Made by a program: the position numbers and the translations under genes
Assembly (NCBI GenBank): GCA_035341015.1
Contig: DAOQUL010000007.1
Coordinates: 32,212 to 96,211 of the forward strand
Length of the DNA: 64,000 nucleotides
Source: JAKQIM01 sp029557965
GTDB taxonomy: Bacteria; Chloroflexota; Anaerolineae; Anaerolineales; UBA4823
Direction of reading: 5' to 3'
In this document: in pieces, positions 16,512 to 22,737 of the stretch
Numbering within the stretch: position 1 is the first letter of the stretch
Layout: every line of letters begins with the position of its first letter
The notes under the pieces: model-generated
Seen by the model: the letters and a program-made list of their open reading frames with translations, nothing else
Told to the model about the DNA's origin: nothing
Database searches by the model: none

Positions 16512-16536
16512 TAAAAGCATTGATATAATGCTTTTA
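16512..16536. promoter_or_regulatory. Palindrome overlapping the aminotransferase -10 box
   Basis: Ten-base perfect arms (16512-16521 and 16527-16536, core AAAAGCATT) surround a five-base spacer. A TATAAT (16524-16529) on the + strand lies inside it, and the tgt -10 is only three bases away. A dyad covering the -10 is typical of a repressor operator and could control both divergent genes. Confidence 0.5.
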
Positions 16537-16558
16537 CCCGGGACTATTTGATAACCAT

Positions 16559-16633
16559 CCTGTAGGAAGGACACATCACCGGAGTTTGTCCAGCGGCGAA
16601 AGTGCAACGTTCCCGTTCCCAGGTTCCTGCAGG
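16559..16633 (+). ncRNA. Structured leader RNA (riboswitch-like) upstream of the aminotransferase
   Basis: A long-range stem of ten pairs (16559-16568 with 16624-16633, one G-U) closes a domain. Inside it lie a five-pair hairpin (16569-16573 with 16587-16591), directly stacked on the closing stem, and a four-pair hairpin (16605-16608 with 16613-16616). The single-stranded segment GCGGCGAAAGTGC lies between them. The ribosome site AGGAGAG begins 19 bases after the closing stem. The multi-helix form resembles a riboswitch, but I recognise none of the known classes (it lacks TPP, SAM, glycine, lysine, cobalamin and T-box motifs). Not computationally folded. Confidence 0.4.
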
Positions 16634-16653
16634 CATAAGACAGGAGAGAATCT

Positions 16654-17973
16654 ATGCAAATCTATAACCTTCCAGGGCCCAAGGCCAAATCAATCATTGA
16701 GCGCGACCAGGCTGTGATTTCACCATCCTACGCACGTTCATACCCCTTTGTGATGGATCGTGGTAACGGCAGCGTAGTTTGGGATGTGGATGGTAACCGT
16801 TTCTTGGATTTTGCAGCCGGCATTGCCGTCAATTCCACCGGTCACAGCCACCCGAAAGTTGTTGAAGCGATCAAGAAACAGACCGACAAGTTCCTGCATA
16901 TCTCGTCAGATTTCTACCACGAGAATTGGGTTGAGTTGGGCGAACGTTTGGATCAAATAGCTCCTTTTAAAGAAGATGCCGTATCGTTCATGACCAATTC
17001 AGGCACCGAAAGCGTTGAGGCCGCCATCAAGCTGGCTCGCTATCACACCGGCGCAACGCAATTTATTGGCTTTTTGGGTGCTTTTCATGGGCGCACATTG
17101 GGCTCGCTGAGTTTCACCGCCAGCAAGCCGCTCTATCACGAGGGTTTTTATCCTTTAATGAATGGGGTTGTGCACGCCCCGTATCCCAATCCATACCGTC
17201 CGCTTCTGCTTTCAAAGCCGGGCGAGGATTATGGTGTTACAGTTGTTCGTTACCTGGAAGAACAAGTTTTGGGCAAGCTGCTGCCGGCCGAGGATGTGGC
17301 GGGCATCTTGATTGAGCCGATCCAGGGCGAGGGTGGTTATGTGGTTCCTACGCCGGGCTTCTTCCCTGCCTTGCGTGATTTGTGTGACCGGCACGACATC
17401 TTGCTGATTGCAGATGAAGTCCAGTCTGGCATGGGCCGTACCGGCAAGTGGTGGGCCATCGAGCACTTTGGCGTTGAGCCAGATATCGTTTGTTCGGGCA
17501 AGGGTATTGCTTCGGGCTTGCCCCTGGGCGCCATTATTGCTCGTAAGAGCATTGTCACCTGGCCCCTGGGTTCGCACGGCAATACCTATGGTGGCAATCC
17601 CATTGCCTGCGCCGCCGCTTTAGCGACCATCGATTTGATCCAGAATGGGTACATGCAGAACGCCACAGAAGTGGGCGGGTACGCCCTGGATGCTTTGAAT
17701 GAGATCGCAGCCCGGCACACCAGCATTGGTGAGGTGCGCGGCAGGGGTCTGATGATCGGCGTGGAGTTTGTCAAGGATCACCAGACGCGCGAGCCAGATC
17801 ATGATCTGCGCGAGCGTGTGGTGCATCACGCTTTTGAACGTGGTTTGCTGACCCTGGGCTGCGGCCGTAACACCATCCGTATCTCACCGCCCCTGAACAT
17901 GACGCGCGACGAGATGGATTCTGGGTTAGAGATCTTCGAAGAGGCCATTTCTCTGGCCGAGAAGGAAAACTAA
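16654..17973 (+). CDS. Class III pyridoxal-phosphate aminotransferase (GabT/ArgD type)
   Basis: A fold-type I aminotransferase of 439 residues that moves an omega-amino group, for example from 4-aminobutyrate or ornithine, to 2-oxoglutarate. Class III features are clear: the start GPKAKSIIERDQ, DVDGNRFLDFAAGIAV, MTNSGTESVEAAIKLAR, ADEVQSGMGRTG with the PLP-ring Asp254, and the Schiff-base Lys283 in CSGKGIASGLPLG. The opening GPKAK-IERD motif is shared with archaeal-type broad-specificity omega-aminotransferases, so the exact substrate cannot be named. It has its own promoter with a palindrome and a structured leader, so expression is probably metabolite-responsive. A sensor kinase follows eight bases later. 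Confidence 0.88.
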   Translation: MQIYNLPGPKAKSIIERDQAVISPSYARSYPFVMDRGNGSVVWDVDGNRFLDFAAGIAVNSTGHSHPKVVEAIKKQTDKFLHISSDFYHENWVELGERLDQIAPFKEDAVSFMTNSGTESVEAAIKLARYHTGATQFIGFLGAFHGRTLGSLSFTASKPLYHEGFYPLMNGVVHAPYPNPYRPLLLSKPGEDYGVTVVRYLEEQVLGKLLPAEDVAGILIEPIQGEGGYVVPTPGFFPALRDLCDRHDILLIADEVQSGMGRTGKWWAIEHFGVEPDIVCSGKGIASGLPLGAIIARKSIVTWPLGSHGNTYGGNPIACAAALATIDLIQNGYMQNATEVGGYALDALNEIAARHTSIGEVRGRGLMIGVEFVKDHQTREPDHDLRERVVHHAFERGLLTLGCGRNTIRISPPLNMTRDEMDSGLEIFEEAISLAEKEN

Positions 17974-17980
17974 AACACGA

Positions 17981-19534
17981 ATGTTGCCTGATTTTCGGGT
18001 CCGCCAGCGCGACTACCTGCTGGAAATCAGCCGGGCGCTGACCCAAGAGCTAGACCTCGACAAGCTCTTGGAACGCATCCTCTACATTGCCGCAGAGATG
18101 CTGGCGGGCCAGGCAGGTTTAATTGCACTGCGTTCGAAGCCAGGGGGGTGGACCGTGGCAGCATCCCACGGTTTCCCCCCTGCTTTGGCGCGCTATTTGG
18201 AACCATTGTTGGCTGGCGTCTCAGATTATGAAGATCCGGCCCGATTTGAGTTGCCAGAGATCAACCGCTTGCTGCAAGAGTTGGCCCGTTCGGTCAGCCT
18301 GGGTTTGTTAACCGGGGTGGGCTTGCCCCTCATCGCTCGCCAGCATGTGATCGGTGTCATCTTCATTTTTCGCAATTATCGGGGTGTATTTTCAACCAAT
18401 GACCGGGCTTTGTTGGCCAGCTTTGCCGACCAGGCTGCCATTGCCGTTCAGAATGCTCAACTTTACAAGCAAATCAGCCATGAAAAACAGCGCATGGATG
18501 CCCTGCTTGATTCGGCTGCTGATGGCATCCTGATCCTTTCCTCAGATCACAGCATCACTCGCAGTAACCCTGCCTTTGCTCGCATGTTGGGCGAACCGCT
18601 AGAAGCCATCCTGGGCAAGCAGCACAGCGCTGTTGTTCACCTGGCTCGCCGTGAAGATGGCCAAACCCTAGAACAAGCCGCTGCCAATGGTTGGCCGCTG
18701 CGGCCTGACGTATCCTTATATGTCGAAGGCGACCTGAAACGCTCGAATGGTGCGCCTTTGCCGGTTGGCATTACGTATGCACCTCTGATGACGCAAGATG
18801 GGTCTTTGCAAAGCATCATCGCCACCGTGCGGGATATTACGCACTTCCGCGAGGCTGAGGAGATCAAGAGCACTTTTATCTCGGTCATCAGCCACGAGTT
18901 GAAGACCCCGGTTGCATTGATCAAAGGTTATGTGGGTACACTGCGCCGCGAAGATGTGCATTGGGAGCGCGAAATTGTCCAAGACAGCCTGCAGGTCATT
19001 GAAGAAGAAGCCGATCGCCTGGCAGGCATGATTGAAAATTTGCTGGATGCATCGCGTTTGCAGGTGGGTGGCCTGACTCTCAAATTGGCCGACCTGGATC
19101 TGCCAGCCCTGGCAAAGCGCATGGCTGAGCGGTTCCGCACCCAAAGCTCTATTCATACGATTACAGTAGATTTTCCGCCCAATTTTCCTGTTCTTATGGG
19201 CGATGACGCCCGCCTGGAACAGGTGTTTTCAAACCTGCTGTCTAATGCGATTAAATATGCCGTTCAGGGTGGAGAGATCCAGATTTCTGGGCAGGTGCAG
19301 CCTGATCAGGTGATGATCTGCGTGAGTGACCACGGACCTGGGCTGTCACCGGATGATATCCCGTTCATTTTTGATAGTTTTTACCGTTCCACCGATGCAA
19401 AACGCACTACCAAGGGGGCCGGCCTGGGCCTTTACCTGGCGCGTGCGGTGGTTGAAGCACACGGTGGGCATATCTGGGCTGATCCCAACCCAGGCGGCGG
19501 CGCCCGCATCTGTTTTACACTGCCGCGCTCATAA
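17981..19534 (+). CDS. Sensor histidine kinase with GAF and PAS domains
   Basis: A cytoplasmic sensor kinase of 517 residues with no transmembrane segment. Domain order: GAF (about 10-160, ending ASFADQAAIAVQNAQLY), PAS (about 165-290, ILSSDHSITRSNPAFARMLG), HisKA with His305 in SVISHELKTPVALI, and HATPase with N box NLLSNAIKYA, G1 VSDHGPGLS and G2 KGAGLGLYLAR. It starts seven bases after the aminotransferase stop. It has no adjacent response regulator, but the orphan receiver genes at 11847 and 12873 are within 6 kb. The signal is unknown; the GAF domain suggests a small molecule. Confidence 0.94.
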   Translation: MLPDFRVRQRDYLLEISRALTQELDLDKLLERILYIAAEMLAGQAGLIALRSKPGGWTVAASHGFPPALARYLEPLLAGVSDYEDPARFELPEINRLLQELARSVSLGLLTGVGLPLIARQHVIGVIFIFRNYRGVFSTNDRALLASFADQAAIAVQNAQLYKQISHEKQRMDALLDSAADGILILSSDHSITRSNPAFARMLGEPLEAILGKQHSAVVHLARREDGQTLEQAAANGWPLRPDVSLYVEGDLKRSNGAPLPVGITYAPLMTQDGSLQSIIATVRDITHFREAEEIKSTFISVISHELKTPVALIKGYVGTLRREDVHWEREIVQDSLQVIEEEADRLAGMIENLLDASRLQVGGLTLKLADLDLPALAKRMAERFRTQSSIHTITVDFPPNFPVLMGDDARLEQVFSNLLSNAIKYAVQGGEIQISGQVQPDQVMICVSDHGPGLSPDDIPFIFDSFYRSTDAKRTTKGAGLGLYLARAVVEAHGGHIWADPNPGGGARICFTLPRS

Positions 19535-19555
19535 ATCCATCTTTAGGAGAATTTC

Positions 19556-20893
19556 ATGTCCAAGACCCGTATTAACTGCCCCAACTGCCGCCAGCCGATC
19601 ATGGCCGACGTGGAACAACTTTTCGATGTCGGGGCTGAACCTTCTCTCAAGCAGACCTTCTTGTCGGGGGCTTTTAATATCGCCCAGTGCCCGCATTGCG
19701 GTTACCAGGGCATGCTGACCACGCCTCTCGTGTATCACGATCCTGAAAAAGAGCTGCTGTTGACCTATTTCCCGGCCGAGCTTGGGCTGCCGGTGACAGA
19801 ACAGGAGCGGGTCATTGGTCCAATGATCACTCGTATCACCAACGCTTTGCCCCAAGAGAAGCGCAAAGCGTATTTACTGCGCCCTCAAACCATGTTTACG
19901 CTTCAGGGCATGTTGGAACGCATCTTGGAAGCCGATGGTATTACGCGCGAGATGATCCAGGCTCAACAGCAGCGCTTGGCCCTCTTGCAGCGATTGCTGG
20001 GCGCATCAGACGAGATGATCGCCCAGATTGCGGCTCAAGAGGATGCCACGCTGGATGCCGAGTTCTACGGCTTGTTATCCCGTTTGCTCGAGACCTCGAT
20101 GATGAGCGGTGATCAAGAATCGGCCCAGCGCCTGGGAGAATTACAGAAAAAGTTGATGCCTTTAACCACCTTTGGCCGCAAGATACAAGAGCAGTCTAAG
20201 GAAGTAGAAGCCGCGGTCAATGAGTTGCGCTCAGCCGGGCAGAACCTGACGCGCGAGAAGTTATTGGAATTGGTAGTGAATGCCCCCAATGACATCCGTT
20301 TGAGCGCCTACGTGAGCATGGCACGCCAGGGTATGGATTATGCCTTCTTCCAACTGTTTAGCGAACGCATTGAGCACGCTGCAGGTGCCGAGCAGACGCG
20401 CCTGGCTGAGCTGCGTGAGCGGGTGTTGGAGATGACGCGTGCAATCGATCAGCAGATCGGGGACCAGGTGCAGCGCGCCCGGCAGTTGTTGAACACGGTC
20501 TTAACTGCCCCCAACATCAAAGAAGCGACGGCTCAAAACCTGCCTGCGATCGACGAGTTCTTCTTGCAAGCGTTGGAGGAAGAGATGGATGCGGCCCGGA
20601 AAAAGGGTGACCTGGAGCACATCGCCAAGTGCAAGCAGGTTGAAGAAGTGTTGCGAGAAGCCAGCGCCCCGCCGCCTGAATTGGCCCTGGTCGAAGAATT
20701 GCTTGGGGCTCCTGATGAGCAAACTTTGAAGGCCAAGCTGGAAGAACACCGCAAAGAGCTGACCCCTGAATTTATGGAAGTGCTGACAGCACTCATCGCC
20801 CGCACCCAATCGGGTGAAGAGCAAGGCATCAACCAGCGCCTGCAGACGATCTATGGCCTGGCGCTGCGCATGGCAATGCAAGCCAACCTGTAG
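19556..20893 (+). CDS. CpXC domain protein
   Basis: A 445-residue soluble protein whose first 130 residues form a CpXC domain. It has two zinc-ribbon knuckles, CPNC (Cys8, Cys11) and CPHC (Cys45, Cys48), with the segment FNIAQCPHCGYQGM characteristic of the family. The remaining 300 residues are highly charged and helical (many QQ, EEE and KK runs). They probably form an extended coiled-coil or all-helical region. The family's function is not established. It sits 21 bases after the sensor kinase and ends at a strong terminator. Confidence 0.8.
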   Translation: MSKTRINCPNCRQPIMADVEQLFDVGAEPSLKQTFLSGAFNIAQCPHCGYQGMLTTPLVYHDPEKELLLTYFPAELGLPVTEQERVIGPMITRITNALPQEKRKAYLLRPQTMFTLQGMLERILEADGITREMIQAQQQRLALLQRLLGASDEMIAQIAAQEDATLDAEFYGLLSRLLETSMMSGDQESAQRLGELQKKLMPLTTFGRKIQEQSKEVEAAVNELRSAGQNLTREKLLELVVNAPNDIRLSAYVSMARQGMDYAFFQLFSERIEHAAGAEQTRLAELRERVLEMTRAIDQQIGDQVQRARQLLNTVLTAPNIKEATAQNLPAIDEFFLQALEEEMDAARKKGDLEHIAKCKQVEEVLREASAPPPELALVEELLGAPDEQTLKAKLEEHRKELTPEFMEVLTALIARTQSGEEQGINQRLQTIYGLALRMAMQANL

Positions 20894-20901
20894 TAATGGT
20901 T

Positions 20902-20945
20902 ATAAACGAAAAGATGCGGCTTTTTTGCCGCATCTTTTCGTTTAT
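20902..20945. terminator. Strong bidirectional terminator after the CpXC gene
   Basis: A perfect 19-base-pair hairpin (20902-20920 with 20927-20945) has a TTTTTT loop, with A-rich and T-rich flanks on the outer arms. The stop codon of the converging FHA gene (20942-20944) lies inside the stem, so it serves both genes. Confidence 0.85.
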
Positions 20946-21628
20946 TTGATCAGGGGGTTTTCTAGCCGCAGGCCGTGCCCGCGCACTGTCACCAGGTAAT
21001 TCTCCGTGGGGTCTAAAGCCGCCAGGCGGTCTCGTAAACGCCGGACGAGTGCATCCAGCGCCTGTTCGGTAACGCCGGCTGCCTCTTCTTCGCTCCAGAC
21101 ACATTGGACCAATGCTTCGCGGGTCACTACCTCTCCCTGGCTGTCGTACAAGATTTCGAGCAGTTGAAATTGCGATACAGACAGAGGCGGCAGAAGCTCT
21201 TTGCCTTTGATCCACACCCGGCGCGAACGTTTGTCTAGGTGCAGGTGCCGCATCTGGGGGAGAAAATCGGCTGGTTCGGGCAAATTGGCATCCAGGGGCA
21301 GGGTGGCATCAGAGCTCAAGTATATGAACTGTTGGGCTAGGGCTATTTGGATGATATCGCCATCTTGCAGGATCACTGGATCGCTAATTGCATGCCCGTT
21401 GCAGTGGGTGCCGTTCTTGCTGCCCATATCTTCCAACTGCGTGCCGTCTGGTGTGATCGTAAAGCGTGCATGGTAGCGCGAAACCTGCCGGTCAGAAACC
21501 ATCACGTCGCAAGTCTGGTCACGCCCAATGACCAGGCTCTCTTTTAGCGTCCAACGCTGCCCATTTAACGGGCCGGCTTGTGCTACGATGGTTGGCAGGT
21601 CTTCATTGTTCTTCAGCATGGCATTCAT
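20942..21628 (-). CDS. FHA domain fused to an OmpR-type winged-helix DNA-binding domain
   Basis: A 228-residue transcription regulator. Residues about 13-100 are a forkhead-associated domain that reads phosphothreonine: VIGRDQTCDVMVSDRQVSRYHARF and MGSKNGTHCNG, with the conserved Gly-Arg, Ser-x-x-His and Asn. Residues about 125-225 are a winged-helix domain of the OmpR/PhoB type (LSVSQFQLLEILYDSQGEVVTREAL, then ALVRRLRDRL and VRGHGLRLE). There is no receiver domain. It is transcribed divergently from a Ser/Thr kinase, and its ATG lies eight bases behind a TATAAT, implying a leaderless mRNA. Kinase-controlled gene expression is the natural inference. Confidence 0.9.
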   Translation of the reverse strand: MNAMLKNNEDLPTIVAQAGPLNGQRWTLKESLVIGRDQTCDVMVSDRQVSRYHARFTITPDGTQLEDMGSKNGTHCNGHAISDPVILQDGDIIQIALAQQFIYLSSDATLPLDANLPEPADFLPQMRHLHLDKRSRRVWIKGKELLPPLSVSQFQLLEILYDSQGEVVTREALVQCVWSEEEAAGVTEQALDALVRRLRDRLAALDPTENYLVTVRGHGLRLENPLIK

Positions 21629-21636
21629 CTTTGGCG

Positions 21637-21642
21637 ATTATA
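21637..21642 (-). promoter_or_regulatory. -10 box of the FHA-winged-helix gene (leaderless)
   Basis: TATAAT on the (-) strand ends eight bases before the ATG at 21628, with no room for a Shine-Dalgarno. Confidence 0.55.
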
Positions 21643-21698
21643 CCTTATCCACGGGCTGCATCCAATAGAGATTAAGCCAGAATAAAGCTTTTGCCTGT

Positions 21699-21704
21699 TA
21701 TAAT
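21699..21704 (+). promoter_or_regulatory. -10 box of the Ser/Thr kinase gene
   Basis: TATAAT in TGTTATAATAAG lies 36 bases before the kinase ATG. It is divergent from, and 56 bases away from, the FHA-regulator -10. Confidence 0.5.
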
Positions 21705-21740
21705 AAGTGTGCAATCCCGCAACGCCAGCGGAGATAACTT

Positions 21741-22733
21741 ATGCCTACGCCCTTACGCTCTGGAGAAGTCCTCAGAAGTCGCTATAAGGTCCGCAGGATC
21801 ATTGGGCATGGTGGTATGGGGAGCATTTACCTGGCTGACGACCTTCGCCTGGAGGGCCGTCAGTGTGCTCTGAAAGAAGTGGAGCATGATCGCAGCCTGC
21901 CGCCCGAAATTGTACAACAGGCCCGTGAGCAGTTCTTGCGTGAAGCGACTGTTTTGGCGCGCCTGGACCACCCCAATTTGCCCAAAGTATCTGATTACTT
22001 CTCGATGGGGGTGCGTGATTACCTGGTGATGGATTTTGTGCCAGGCGAAGACTTGCGCATCATGATGATGGAAGCGCGCCAAGGCAATACTTTCTTGCCC
22101 GAAAGTGATGTGTTGGTATGGGCGGGGCAGTTGGCCGATGCCCTGGCTTACTTGCACAGCCAGACGCCTCCCATCTTGCACCGGGATATCAAACCTAGCA
22201 ACTTAAAGGTTACCCCAAGTGGGTTGTTGAAGCTGGTGGACTTTGGGTTGGTGAAGATTTTGTCGTCGGATGATGTTACGGTCACGGTTTTACAGGGGCG
22301 GGGAACGGCGCTGTACACCCCCCTGGAGCAATATGGCGGCGATTCGGGCCATACAGATGCGCGCAGCGATATCTATGCCTTTGGCGCTACCCTATACCAT
22401 TTATTGACCAATACGCCCCCCGCAGAAGCGCGCGAAAGGTTTTTACACCCCGAAAACTTAGCCCCTCCCCGGCAAATCAACTCGAGCCTGAACCCACGCA
22501 CTGAGAAGGCCATCTTATGGGCCATGAGTTTGCATCCTGACGAGCGTCCACAGAGTGTGGATGCCTTCCGTGAAGCCTTGCTCGGCGAAAACTGGACCCC
22601 GCCGCCGCGCCTTACGCGTAAACCTGCTGCCCCTTCTTTGTGGTCTATCCTCACTGCCCGGCGCGAACAGCCGCTGATTTGGATCACAGCCGGCTTATTG
22701 ATCTTGAGCTTGTTGTTTACGGTACTTCGTTAG
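21741..22733 (+). CDS. Membrane-anchored Ser/Thr protein kinase
   Basis: A Hanks-type kinase of 330 residues. Subdomains are complete: glycine loop GHGGMGSIY, catalytic Lys45 in CALKEV, HRDIKPSN with Asp149, DFG at 167-169, and an activation segment ending near TPLEQYGG, where APE is normally found. A DIYAFGATLYHLLT segment follows. A single C-terminal transmembrane helix (about 310-328) ends almost at the last residue, so there is no extracellular sensor domain and the kinase faces the cytoplasm. It is divergent from the FHA regulator, a probable phosphorylation target. The gene ends four bases from the converging glycosidase. Confidence 0.93.
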   Translation: MPTPLRSGEVLRSRYKVRRIIGHGGMGSIYLADDLRLEGRQCALKEVEHDRSLPPEIVQQAREQFLREATVLARLDHPNLPKVSDYFSMGVRDYLVMDFVPGEDLRIMMMEARQGNTFLPESDVLVWAGQLADALAYLHSQTPPILHRDIKPSNLKVTPSGLLKLVDFGLVKILSSDDVTVTVLQGRGTALYTPLEQYGGDSGHTDARSDIYAFGATLYHLLTNTPPAEARERFLHPENLAPPRQINSSLNPRTEKAILWAMSLHPDERPQSVDAFREALLGENWTPPPRLTRKPAAPSLWSILTARREQPLIWITAGLLILSLLFTVLR

Positions 22734-22737
22734 GCGA

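Noticed and set aside
16559..16633. T-box, SAM, glycine or TPP riboswitch in the aminotransferase leader
   Set aside because: The invariant core motifs (T-box TGG-bulge sequence, SAM kink-turn GGCAAC set, glycine GGAGAG pairs, TPP CTGAGA) are not all present, so I report only an unassigned structure.
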